Below the pieces are notes generated by a model. That model was not told the origin of the DNA. It searched no databases and was given only the letters and a program-made list of their open reading frames with translations. The position numbers were made by a program, and so were the translations under genes. Shown here in pieces: positions 48,713-60,700 of a stretch of DNA of 64,000 nt. Numbering within the stretch: the stretch's first letter is position 1; each line of letters starts with the position of its first letter. Source of the stretch: Rotaria sp. Silwood1 (Eukaryota > Rotifera > Eurotatoria > Philodinida > Philodinidae); the NCBI GenBank assembly GCA_905250075.1, contig CAJNOP010000030.1, positions 660,391-724,390 on the forward strand. Reading direction: 5' to 3'.

Positions 48713-50711
48713 TTATGATTCATGTTCTTCGATCATGGCACCAGTGACAGAAAAAAGACAACTGAGAAGATTTAAAAAACGTATTACAGCTTGATGATGA
48801 CCATATTTGTATACAAGATATCGCCATGTTAAATCTGTATACATATCTTGAATAGGTAAAATTGCTTTGATATTTATGAAACCAATCTGAATATTTTTTC
48901 TATATATATTATAGTTTATTGCCGAGAAAGCAAGAATTGAAAGTATTAATTTAATAAATGTATTATCTGGATCAAGTTGATCAATAACACGTTTAGTGAA
49001 GATTGTTGCAGATGGATGAAATATCATTTCAGCAGAATTATTAAAAGATGGATAGTCAAATAATTTGTATTGACATAATATAAACATGCCAGCAATACTT
49101 GGTGTGTATTCTACTATATATCGAAGTAATGTTGTACGATCATGGTCAGATAATGAAAAAAAATCAAGATTTTTCTCGAACACGAGTTGAATATTACTCT
49201 TCATTGATGTAAAAAAATCATAAACTGATGAATATTTGAATCGTAACTTGAGAGGTAATCGATTTTGTTCTTCTATAAAACGTTCGACAAATGCATATCC
49301 ACTATTTTCATCGAAATGATGAACTAAATTTGATAAAAGATTCCATTGATCCACACTTAATGTTGATTGATCAGGTTCTGTCAAATTTGATTCTGGAATC
49401 TGAAAAACAAACCGATAAAAAAAAATATTTTTAATAGGCGAAATATTCATGTAAATAATATCCGTTGGAAACTATTATCTAAAATCTGAGATATAGAATT
49501 AAACCATAACCATAGGTTTTGTGTTTATTTTTTTGATTCGATATTGATTTAATATTTTTCAATTATTTAAATAAGTCAATCGATTGAAAAGAACTAATTT
49601 TCATTCTAATGAAAACATTTGAGCACAATCATATCTAGACACTGTTGTGTTTGTCTCGGATTTTTTCACATCAAGGTCGAAGTTGTGAATCGATCGAACG
49701 GTTTAAACTTCAGAAGTAACGGTCGATGATGACTTCATTACTATACGATAATCATCGAGATTGCTCGAGAAATATGTACCACTTGTAAGAAGCTATATAC
49801 GAAGAAATTATAAAACTTAGAGTAAAACATTCCGTTGAAATTAGATATACGTTTGGATTCCAATTTAGAACCTAGAACACGTTATAAAAATTGGATCCGA
49901 GTCCGAATCACAAAATGCTCGATTCAAACGGTTCTATCTAAATCTCACTCTATAAAATTTTATTTATAAAATTGGATTTAGTATTTGCTATAGAATAAGA
50001 ATTTGTTTTCAGTCTATTTAGAAGAATTTTCATTATGAACTTAATGATTTAGTTCTTTTTATGATTTTCATATTACTGATAGTTATATTATGATAATCAA
50101 TATTTTTTTTCTTTTTTCAAAAGTAAAGCTGTTGATTTTTGAGTATACTACGTCGTTTTCTAACCTTTGTTATTCTTATATCGAATCTAATTATAATCAT
50201 AATGTGTAAGCGGGTATGACAATATAACGTATAAGCAAACTCACGTGCATAGGTTTGTGTGTTTTGTTTACTAACTCTGATGTTGGTGATATTGATCGAT
50301 TTGAATCAACCACCAATTTTCTTTTTCTCTGATTTTTCTTAAATCGTCGAGATCGAATCATCTCAACACACATTCCAATTTTGAAACATTTGGCAAGTCG
50401 ACATGAAGTACATATGTGACGATTATTCATTTTAATATCGCACTTATTACCAAGGTGACATTTTGATACTGCCTAAATAAATCAATTTAAGTAAAGAAAT
50501 AAAAAACATTGTAATTTCGATTAACTTCTCTATTTTCTGCATTTCGTTTGAAAAACATTTTGCATGAATGACATACAATGGCACCATAATAAGAATATCG
50601 AGCTGGAGCTCCACAAATTTTACATTTACATGAAATAGTTTTCTTTTGTCGCTTGATACAAGAAGGAAGCATGTTTGATGCAGTTGAATCTTCAATAACT
50701 GTTCTTTTCAT
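48713..50711 (-). CDS. Nuclear hormone receptor, array copy 4, C-terminally truncated
   Basis: Exons in coding order 50711-50526, 50472-50245, 49399-48713 give 366 aa. The DNA-binding domain is intact (CKIC...CHSC; CHLGNKC...CTSC; P-box CHSCKMFFKR). The ligand-binding domain is complete up to EEHES and then stops, where copies 1 to 3 continue AHE(S/A)QQF or AHESQKF for about 20 residues. The stop (TAA, 48713-48715) replaces the Gln codon CAA of the other copies, and the DNA beyond it no longer matches. The missing part is the final helix region, which in nuclear receptors carries the activation function. The product could still bind DNA but may be unable to activate, or the gene may be decaying. 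Exon 2 is two codons shorter than in its paralogs. Confidence 0.88.
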
Positions 50712-50807
50712 TATTAAATTGAAAAACACCCTCTTGTAATTCGAGAGCAAATGCACTCTTAAGTGAGAGAAAGAAGAGAAAAGTAAACGAGATATATCTT
50801 ATCGCTT

Positions 50808-50815
50808 CAGTGCAC
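50808..50815 (-). promoter_or_regulatory. Shared upstream motif of receptor copy 4 (shortened)
   Basis: GTGCACTG on the coding strand, 97 nt before the ATG, aligned with TTATGCACTG of copies 2 and 3. The TTAT half is changed. Function unproven. Confidence 0.25.
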
Positions 50816-53176
50816 ATTCTAATTAGCAAATTGTGAAGAAAATGAGATACAGAAAAGAAAAAGGGTTTTTTTCACTTGATCAAGAGAGCGTATATGTCAA
50901 TCTAGAGCCGTTGTTTCTTTGTTGAGACGAAGAAACGTATGGTTACTGTCAAATAAAAGTTATTCACCAAAATGACGTTGCTGAGCTCTTTTTTTGTTAA
51001 ACAAAGATTAAATAAAATGTTTAGGATTTTTCTCTTCCACTAGTATATATCTTTTGTATTATTCTATTACAGTGATTTTAATAATTTACTTAGTATTGAG
51101 TTTAACGATCTTGACTCATTCTATATATGTACATATGTTGTGATCGATGTTGAGATTCAATCAAATTCTCAAATTTATCCAGGCAAAATAGAAATTTGAA
51201 TTTCCTCCATGATAATCTCAGTCAAAATTAAAGTTTCGATTGTTGCTAGATGAAATTGATCTTTTTTTTTTGATAAGCAACGAAAGGTAAATCTTGATAA
51301 GAAACAATATAAGTCGGTAGGTGTAGATTGTCATTGATATATGGTTATATGACTATTTGATTTTGAATCTGGATTAGAACGATATCTTTATTCTACTCGT
51401 ACTCATGCCCATACTCTAGACCGCTTCCATTTTCAAAACTATGGAATTGCGAATCGAACAGAAACCTAAATTTTTCAGTTTCTTGTATCAGAGCTGAAAT
51501 CGCAATTGAAACGATTTGAACCGAATTTTTTTTATTATTGATAATTGGAGTCATTTGGAGTGTACATGTAGATGGAAGAAAAGAGACTATCAACAATTAC
51601 ATCCATACACTTGTTAATCTTTCTGTTTTCTTTTTTGGTTTTTCACGAAATAAATTTTTCAATAAAATAATAAATATCAACAAGTTTTTAAAATGAAAGA
51701 TAGAAATTTTTTAAAAATACTTTCAAGAGTTATTTGACATACTATCAACAAACCGAAACCATGGTTCCAACTTCGATTCCAGCTATTTCTTGGAACCACA
51801 GAGCCCTACCACACTCACACATTCAGTTCTAATATTAAAAAAGATGATTTTCAAGAGAAAAAGGATATTCTACTAGCAAAACAAATGTATGTTTTTTTTA
51901 CTTCATCAAGTGCTATTTTTAGAATAATCAAATACACATTAGATGACTATTGTCAAATGAATATATGCAATTACTACACATTCTATTCATATAAATGTAT
52001 TACATGATTCTCACATGAATAAGCAACTCAAAGGCTTCAATCTTCAGGATTGAAAAAACAACATTAAGAAATAGTTCCACGGAATAGCCACCCACGCTAC
52101 AGAAACATTTCTACAATGAATCTGAAACTTTCTGCGATTAAAAGTCTCACTAACTTAAAATATGTGATAAAAAGATTTTACGAACTTTCCATCGACTTCA
52201 ATGTGTTGTATTTATTGAATTAGAAAATACCACTATTTACTTTTTCATGAGCATTTTCAGGCATAACGTTTTTACCATAATTACAAATAATAATTTGAAT
52301 TTTATAAAGCTATATAAATATAGCACTAAGGTAGTAGAATTTCTAAATCATTATATCATTGATAGACGCATAGATTAACTATGAAATCATGCTAAAAATG
52401 AGAAAATAGGAAGAATAGTCTACTTTCAGATGAACTATTCAACATCATAGTATAATGATTAGCCATCGATATAATTCATGTTGACTACATATTTCTAGTA
52501 CCTATCTAAAGATATAATAACCATAAGCCGAAAGTATTTCTCTTGATGCATGAGATGATGCAGACGATAGTAGTATAGAAACATATAGTAAAACAGTTAC
52601 ATATTGTGTTTAAACTTTCTTATACCACCTTGAAAATCCGTGCAATTGGACATGGTGAAAAAATGGATTTTTCACCTGCTGATATAAAGTTTGAAAGATT
52701 TGTACTCACATCAGAGTTGGAACCGGTCCGGCCGGACCGAATCGATTGAGATGGTCAGATCGGCCGGTCTATGTCGATTTTTAACGGTTTAGAATTTTTT
52801 CTTAGATATGTCATTTTTCTTTGATAAAACATGTCGAAAGCAAGTTTTAATGCATTTATCAAAATAATCAAACAGTATTATTCAGAATTTATCAATTTTA
52901 TCTTCTTCTGTTCGTCTGTACTTTTTTTATTTTTTAATCGAACCGTATTTCGCTTTGTAAAAAGCACAATCAGAAAAACTGTGTTATTTGAGATGAATTT
53001 GTCAATTTATCTGACTGACGTTTGTTAGAGACTAGATTTGAGTTTGAAGTGTTGTTCTGAGAGAAACATAAAGTTTTTTAGTAAAATTTAGGTGAAAAAA
53101 TTCAAGATTCGTAGTTTAGCAATAAGTTATCGGGTAAATTGGCTCTTTTTTTTGCGTCAAAGAAACATCACATATT
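50816..53176. other. Spacer between receptor copies 4 and 5
   Basis: Paralogous to 46158-47490, but with roughly 500-600 extra bases between about 51150 and 51820. That insert is repeat-like (it ends near GGAACCACAGAGCCCTACCA). A GC-rich patch at 52722-52795 (GGAACCGGTCCGGCCGGACC) belongs to a repeat family also seen near 61970 and 62165. Open frames here have no motifs. Confidence 0.5.
52722..52795. repeat. CCGGTC-rich repeat family, copy 1
   Basis: Contains AGAGTTGGAACCGGTCCGGC and GATCGGCCGGTC, resembling the copies at 61968-62050 and 62161-62250 in the BTB-BACK intron. Ends and target duplications are not clear for this copy. Confidence 0.4.
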
Positions 53177-53186
53177 NNNNNNNNNN
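53177..53186. other. Assembly gap (10 N) inside receptor copy 5
   Basis: Ten N characters cut the third exon of receptor copy 5. The sequence on the far side of the gap is unrelated to a ligand-binding domain, so several hundred bases are missing or the join is wrong. Confidence 0.99.
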
Positions 53187-54659
53187 TGATAAAAGATTCC
53201 ATTGATCAAGAGTTAATGTTGATTGATCAGATTCTAAGAGATTTAATGTTTGAATCTGAAAAAAACCGATAGAAAAAGATTATTTGTAATAAATGATGTT
53301 ATAAAAATTGACAAGAAAAATTTCAGGGTCATTTTGAAGATCTCAAAATTAGTATTCTGTTCATATTAAGTGCTTATATAATTAATATAGGTGTGAAAGT
53401 ATTATTTAGAATTCGAGATATAGAATTAAACAATAACCATATATTTTGTGTATAGTTATTTAATTCGACATTGAGTTGACATTATTGAGATACAATCTAT
53501 AAGTCACTATTCTGTAATACAATATTTGAAATTATTTGGATGAGTTGACTGATTGACAAGATTTCAATATTATTGTAATGGAAACAGTTCAATGCTATGA
53601 CATCTGGACTTTATCAGATTTATCTCGGAGTTAGCCAGATCAAGGTTTAGATTAGGGATCGATCTAATGGTTTGTACTTGAGACAAAAAACAGTTCCTCA
53701 TGACTTGGTTATAATAAAATTATCGTTAAGATTGTCTGAGAATTATATAAAGCCTACTGGAAGCAGAATTTGGAATGACTATCAGACTTACTCTAAAACA
53801 GTCTCAAAGTGTTGAAATCGATGGGTTCTTATTGCATCTGACCTTGTAAAATTTTAGTCATGAAATACGATTTCGTATTAGTTATCGAATGAGAATCTGT
53901 TCGTACGTTGTATTTTATTCTATTCTCCTAGATTCAGTTGTGCGACTATGAACTAATCTCAACTCCAGAGATTTCATTATGAACTTCATCACTTTGTTCT
54001 TTTTACGATTCTCATGATAGTAACAGTTATATTGGAATATTCAATGTTGTTTTTTTTTGCTATTTTAAAGATAAAGTCATTAGTTTTGAATTAAATCATT
54101 TTACAATTTTTTTTTTATTGTTACATCGAGTCTGATAATGATCACAAGACTTAGACAAATAGAACAAAATTATATATGAAGAAGCTAACCTGTTCAGGCA
54201 TATGTTTCTTATTTATTATCATTGATGTTGTTGGTGCTGATGGATTTGAAGCACCAGTCAATTTTTTTTCTTCTTTTTTGTCATTTTTCATATATCGAAA
54301 TGATCGAATCATTTCAATACTCATTCCAATATCAAAACATTTTGCAAGTCGACACGAAGCACATGTATGACGATTATTTATGTTTATATCACAATCATTG
54401 TCAAAGTAACATTTCAATACTGCCTAAATAAATTAATTTAAATGAGAAAAAAACAATTTTGATTTCTATCAACCTGTTTCTTTACTGCATTTCGTTTAAA
54501 AAATATTTTGCATGAATGACATACAATTGCACCATAATAAGAATATCTTGCAAGAGCTCCACAAATTTTACATTCACATAAAACTGTGTTCTTCTGTCGC
54601 TTAACATTGTTACAAAGTATTTGTGATGTAGTTGAATCTTCAGTAGCTGTTCTTGCCAT
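53187..54659 (-). CDS. Nuclear hormone receptor, array copy 5, partial at assembly gap
   Basis: Exons in coding order 54659-54474, 54423-54190 and the start of exon 3, 53255-53187, which runs into the N gap. Exon 1 has the standard 62 codons with CKIC...CHSC and a P-box with Ile for Met (CHSCKIFFKR). Exon 2 has CYFDNDC...CASC and RLAKCFDIGMSIEMIR. The last finger-1 residues (AVKKQ) differ from the AEN(R/Q) of the other copies. Exon 3 begins with the conserved lead-in NLLESDQSTL and DQWNLLS, and is then lost. The intact frame suggests a real gene broken by assembly and not a pseudogene, but this cannot be settled here. Confidence 0.8.
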
Positions 54660-54757
54660 AATTAAATCATAAAATATTTTATGTGTATTCGTTAGAAAAT
54701 GCACTGCTGTGTCAGACCAAGGAGAAAAGAAAAACACGACGAGTAACTCATGACTTT

Positions 54758-54770
54758 GGTGCATAAGCGA
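54758..54770 (-). promoter_or_regulatory. Shared upstream motif of receptor copy 5
   Basis: TCGCTTATGCACC on the coding strand, 99 nt before the ATG; the CGCTTATGCAC part is shared with copy 3. Function unproven. Confidence 0.28.
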
Positions 54771-54985
54771 CATGAGAGATTGTGGTCGAAATGAAGAACA
54801 GAAAAAAGGTTTTTTTCAACCCATCAACAGAATATATAAAGAGCGTATAATAAGTTCTGATCCCCTTCAAGTAATATTCTTTTCTCTCGTATTTTTTTTG
54901 CTGTAGAATAAAATGATATTTGTAGCATATATACTAGACAGACATATAGATTTACTCTACGCTAGAATTTCAGCCTTCTATCTTT

Positions 54986-55455
54986 TATAGTCATAGAGAT
55001 ACAAGGAACATAATATTCATAGGAGTATTTTAAAATAATTAAAGGATAATTCATAATAAATAATAGCGTTTTGAATTTCCTTATCTCATCATCTAATGCG
55101 TTATATGAAAAAAAATATATAGCACAAGGTGCAGCGTGAAAAGCTCTACAACCTACATAGTGAAGTTTATTTTATTTGTGTACCTATTGTTTTCAAAAAA
55201 AAAAGCTGCGACCGCTTTTCGCAGCATCGAAAATTGATCGCTCATTTTTTGAAAATAAAATGTACCCAGCTAAGATAAGCTTTAATATCCAGATTGTAGA
55301 GCTTTTCATGCTGCATCTTGTGGTATGTTTTGCTATTTAATAAAACGCATTAGATGATAAGAAAATAAAATTCAAAACGCGGTCATTTATTCTGGTCAAC
55401 CCGTTATTCCAAAAAATTCCAATGAATTTTAAGTTACTTGTATCTCTGTGACTAT
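54986..55455. mobile_element. Foldback element
   Basis: A 470-bp inverted-repeat structure. Its ends are TATAGTCATAGAGATACAAG and, inverted, TATAGTCACAGAGATACAAG. Further pairs inside are GCGTTTTGAATTT, ATCATCTAATGCGTT and GTGAAAAGCTCTACAA, each with its inverse on the other side. A central hairpin GCTGCGACCGCTTTTCGCAGC marks the fold. TA lies at both outer borders, so a Tc1/mariner-type origin is possible. No frame inside encodes a transposase. Confidence 0.75.
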
Positions 55456-56065
55456 AATTTAATTTCAAAGTTTTGAAATTTGATAAGGTGAATAGATTCT
55501 TTTTTTGATAAGCTGTGAGTGTCGCTGTAGAGAAGGAAAGACCTGGATTCACATCCGCATGACATGCAATCGTTATTTTAGTATTATAAATCTTTTAATA
55601 CGATGATGTACAGAGTCTACTAACTTAGCATTAAAAATAGATGTATAAGATTCGAATTATAGTTTGTAGTTACAAATGAAATTCAATTGAATCTTTTTCT
55701 TGTGACTTCAGTTTCAAATTATTCTTTTTTAATTATCATGAACAACTGTGAATATGAGTGCATTACATGACTAGATTATGCAATGATATAAGTATTGGTT
55801 TATAATTGTATCAAACATGTCAACAAATAACAAAAAAAACATTTAAGAGTGTTGACGTAGATACAGATAATAGTGTTGTTCTTTTCATTGATACACCCAC
55901 ATCTCCAATATGTTACAAGCTATGATTATTGAGAATGTTTAAAGGAAGTTTCGGATCATGTGGCTTGACGAACTATATTCAGTTTCTTAACTGCAATTTT
56001 TGTGATGTTTTTCGTGTTCGATTCTAATAAAAAAAGGGCTCTGTAGCTTGAAAAATGACTGAACT
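55456..56065. other. AT-rich spacer
   Basis: No gene or repeat supported. Open frames on the minus strand overlapping 55337-55552 and 55987-56274 lack motifs. Confidence 0.4.
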
Positions 56066-56281
56066 ATGGATGTTAACATTTCTGCAAAGATTTTTGCATT
56101 GCATACAAGTAGAAAAACTTCTATTATAACATTAACTATAGTCATTTCAGTAGTTGTAATTGTGATTATGATTGTTGGCTTTGTTAGTTTTATAGAGAAG
56201 ATCATCGAAAAAAAAAAAAACATATTCTCAATGCATTTCTCGTCTATTAAACGATTTAAACCAATTAATGCCAAGAAATAA
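56066..56281 (+). CDS. Possible 71-aa single-pass membrane peptide
   Basis: ATG frame with a strong hydrophobic helix (ITLTIVISVVVIVIMIVGFV) followed by basic residues and ending INAKK; AATAAAAT overlaps the stop. It is small, unrecognised and has no visible intron. It could be a real small membrane protein or chance; a similar frame lies at 41742-41927. Confidence 0.3.
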   Translation: MDVNISAKIFALHTSRKTSIITLTIVISVVVIVIMIVGFVSFIEKIIEKKKNIFSMHFSSIKRFKPINAKK

Positions 56282-56487
56282 AATCATTATTAACTTGATC
56301 CAATGCATAAAGATTCGAAATTTTCATTTTCACTATTCAATTTTATTAAAAATTGATTTAAAGAGTATAGATATACATATATACGTATCTATGCTCTTTT
56401 GATATAAAGATAACGAACTTGATATACCTTTACATTGGTTATATGTCAACAATTGAGTCTATTACATTTTTATTTTAAATAGAGAAA

Positions 56488-57146
56488 TTAATATTTAACG
56501 AAATCTGATAGAACTGGAACAGGAGGATGTATTGCTTGCGGATGTGAACGTAGAGTAAGAAGTGACATAAATGCTGTATAAATATAAGCACCTATGAAAC
56601 CGAATGGAAAAAGCAACATTAATACTGCCGCAGCTAATTGACCTCGAAGAATTTTTATTTTAGTTGGAGCTGTTGTTACCATTGTATTATAAGGAGTAAC
56701 TGCATTTGCATCTAATCCAATCAAAATACAAATAAATACAAGTGCAATTAAATGTGTTATAAGAGTATAAGTTGACCAAATACGTGATCTATGATAAGCA
56801 GATACTAAAAACAAACAAATATTTCTTATTGAAAAATAAATTCTAAAAATTTACCTAGAAGATACATAAAAATAACAGGTATTACGAAGAATATTGAACA
56901 CCAAATTCCGGCTCCTGTTGAAGCTGTATTAGATAAATTATTTGAATAATCATATGATAAACTTGCAACTTCAAGACTAAATATAATTACAATTAATATA
57001 AGCATCAATGATGCTAATACTACAGTAAATACACATGGCCATGAACGACGCCAGAGAATTTCTTTAAGAGATAATTGTTGTCGTCGATCGAGACCCATAT
57101 GAGCATAATGTGGTGCATAATAGTATGGTGAACAGTGTTGATACAT
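56488..57146 (-). CDS. Four-pass membrane protein, unassigned
   Basis: Two exons, 57146-56855 and 56804-56488, join in frame to 202 aa. The N terminus is short and cytoplasmic-looking (Tyr/His-rich, then RRQQLSLKEILWRR). Four hydrophobic helices follow: VFTVVLASLMLILIVIIFSL, WCSIFFVIPVIFMYLL, LITHLIALVFICILIGL and AAVLMLLFPFGFIGAYIYTA. The tail is short (SHPQAIHPPVPVLSDFVKY). The plan fits tetraspan families such as MARVEL or MS4A-like proteins, but I see no diagnostic motif (no CCG loop of tetraspanins, no claudin W-GLW-C-C). The intron is 50 nt. Its 3' end is followed by AT-rich spacer; on its other side 57147-57704 separates it from a divergent gene. Confidence 0.75.
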
Positions 57147-57704
57147 GACAAAACGTCGTTCAATGAATAAATATATTTGATTTTATATGTCTCGTTTTGT
57201 TATACAAACCATTAGAGAATAAAATGTAGAGATGGTATTCGAAACAAGGTTTTTTATTGATATATACCTTCAAAGTGATATGATTTTTTAAATGAAGGTA
57301 TACATTATAATAAATGATACACGGTAGCAATAATGTAGAATAGACAAAGAAAAACGACATATTTCAAATTGATTATTTCAATGAAATTTTATTTATTTAA
57401 TCATTAACGAGAGTGACATCTATGTCAATGTAGATAATACAATACATATTATCAAAATGAGTTTTACTTTGTAAATTTCTTTTCAAATTATCTTTGGAAT
57501 TCTGAAATGAAAATTTTAATGTTTGTAGAAGGTCAAAATAAATGAATTTTGTACCAATAAAATGTTCTTAAATCTTATTGTCTATCTATTTCTATTCATT
57601 TATTTTTGTCTATTATTTGAAAATTTTCATCAAAAGATTCGAGTAAAATCTTTTATAAATCTTCAAAAGAGTATATTTATGATTTTTTTGAAAAGAATCA
57701 TGTA
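57147..57704. other. Divergent intergenic region
   Basis: Lies between the start of the four-pass membrane gene (minus) and the first coding exon of the LRRFIP-type gene (plus), so it should hold both promoters. AT-rich, no motif that I can assign. Confidence 0.45.
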
Positions 57705-60700
57705 ATGAATTCTTCAACTAAAATCAATAGTTCATTTACTGAAGAATATGTTCTTGATGATATTGCAAAAGAAGTTTGGATTTATTTTTTTCTTTGATTA
57801 TAATATATTATATTCTTATCAAGGCTGAACTTCGTCTTCAATATGAACGTGAACAAAATCGTGAAGCACGTCAAATTCGACATAAAGAATTAGAAAAAAG
57901 TGTACAAGATGTATATATTTATTTTTTATCTTCTATATTTAACAAACATTAAATTATAATCAATTATTTAGGATGATGATGATGATGAAAATTCATTAAC
58001 AATTCCACTTAGTCCATTGACATCAATAGAATCAAATAAAGTAAATAGTTACAAACACAATTTTTTTTTTTGAAAAATAAAAAAACTTAATTTTTTTGTT
58101 TAGTCTTACATGATGAATATGAATGGTACAATAGAAACAAATACAAATTCTTTGTTATTTCAAAAATTTCTTAATGGTGATATTGATCTTCGTTCAATTG
58201 AACAACGTGATTTAAGAGTTTGTAAATTTTTTTGTTTTCTAACGTGTTTTGTTTTCGAATTTTTGTAGCGTTTATTAAGTGAATTTGAATCAAAATATAA
58301 ATCTTTAATGATTAATAATTCAAGCATGTATAATGAAAAACAAGCATTATATTATCAAATTGATACATATAAAGATATATTAGATGAACATTATGAAATA
58401 TTTAATCAAACTAAAAGACAATTAAAAGATAAATGCAAAGTAAATTTATTAAATTAAATCAAATGACATTCTTATCTTTTCTTTCTATAAGGATTTTGAT
58501 ATACAAAAACAAACATTAATTGATTTACAAAATAATAATAATCAATTAAAAGAAATTTTAAGTAATTGTGAAAAATTAATTCAAGTAAATAAAAAGATTT
58601 TTAAAAATTTTCTTTTTTTTTTTTTTTTTGTTTCTATGCAAAATTTTATAGGAATCAGAAATAGAAATTTATATTGATGAACAACAAAAATATTTATCAA
58701 TTGATTTAAAATGTCAAGAATCATTTCTATTATCTAATTCTTTTACTAATCGATCGATTAATGAAAAATTAAAAAAAATATTAAATGAAAAACATCAACA
58801 AATTGAACAAATTAGTCGATTAAAATTAGAATTAGATGAAGCAAATCATCATTTAAGAATATTAAAACAACATATACCAAATTCAATTGATTTACATAAT
58901 CAAAATATAAATAATGCTTGTGATTGTGAACAACAAAGTATACAAATATATTTAATCAGAAGAAAAATTAAGTTTATTTCGTCTTTTTTTGTTTTTGTAG
59001 AACAATTAATAAAACAAATAACAGATTTAAATAATGGACTACAACGATTATCAGCTGATAATGGATCATTACAACAAGAAGTAATATATTTCTATTCAAG
59101 ACATCCGATGAAAACCAAAGTTTTTTTGAAAAGTTTTCTTAATCGATCTGAAACAACAAACTTCTTTTAACAGCTTTTTGATCCGTGAAAAACTATTTTC
59201 GAGATCCCTCTATTTCAACAAAACTCGATTTTTTTCCCAACATATTACCTTGTTGCGTTTAATCTATTCATAGTTATCTTAGTTTTAGCATATGATTATG
59301 CTAAAGTTCCATGTCGAAATGCATAAGATATTGTTCGACTTCATTTTGAAATACGATCAATATCATGAAATCAAAGATTTTCGATTTAAGACTTATTTTT
59401 AATAGAATAGCTAATTTTTTTATATTCAAAATTATTGCTAATTGTTTGTTAAGTAGTCAGTATTTTCAGAATGATTTATTTTGTAGACTTTTTCATTATT
59501 TCTGTTAGTAATTAATGTGAGATATAGTTAAGAAGAAGTATATTGTTGTGTAAGAGTTGAAAACTTACAAAAACTTTAAAAAGAATGAGTATTTAGGAGA
59601 AAATCAACGTTGAATTTTTCTCAAAATCGAACTCTATGCAAAAAAAAAATGAACAATTTCACCTCCGTTTCTCCTACATGCTAATAGACATTGAATTGAA
59701 TCTTTGTTTGTATATACTAATCACTATTTAGCGTGGGTACTTTGTATTTATTACAAACATTATTAGTCTAGTGATTTTTGACATGTTCTGTATCTAACAA
59801 AAAAAACAAAAAGTCAATCATTTTGTTAGAGTACATCCGATATTTTCACTTTTTTTATTGAAAGAACAAATAATTCAAGGAATACAAACTTTATCCTCTA
59901 TTGTTTTTCGCTTATTTGATTTTTTTTTGAATAAATTTTGTTTTTAAATTAGAATATACGTTATGAAGCTCAACTTACACGATATAAACAACAATTAGAT
60001 GATGCAGAACGTATTGAAAACGAATTAAAACAAGAACGAAGACGATTACAACGAGAGGTAAATTTTCTTTTTTTTTTTCATTTCTAAACATGTACAAAAA
60101 AAAACAAACTAATTAAACATTATAGAATTGTTGTTGTTCTTAATTATGTAAGAAAAAAATACAATTATTTCTTTTTGCAAATATTATTTATTTGTTTTTT
60201 GTAACAAAGATAATTATTAAAGATTTTAAAAGATAAAGACACGAAAGAATGACACATTAGATGAAACTTGTCTTCGAGTACTTTTATCAAGTTGAGTGCA
60301 TTTATATTTAAGTTCTCGATTAGGGAAGGGATTCTTTCCCAAATATCTAACTTTTTGCCAATTTTTAATACAGTTTCGTGGTAACTTCGAACAGAAACCA
60401 GATTTTGAAACATCATTTACTTTTCTTTGATAGGTCGTCTATTGTGAGAAAGACTGGGCTAAGATGTATGTCGTTCTTCTTCTTCAACCTCCCAATCATT
60501 ATTTCTAACACTCTTACTAGAATAGGAGCACTTTCCATCGAATTTTTAGTTTCTCTCATCCCAAAAAAAATATCAAAAGTTCCAAACTGTGTGAAAAGTT
60601 TGATTGTTCAGTCGTCCGCGCCAAGTTTCTTTTTTTATTTTTGTTGTTTGAACTCTAATGAAAATTGCTTCTTTTATTTGTTTATTGTAGTTGCGTATTA

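Noticed and set aside
51735..51830. Possible transposon end (GGAACCACAGAGCCCTACCA)
   Set aside because: No matching inverted end or target duplication was found on the left side; reported only as part of an inserted segment.
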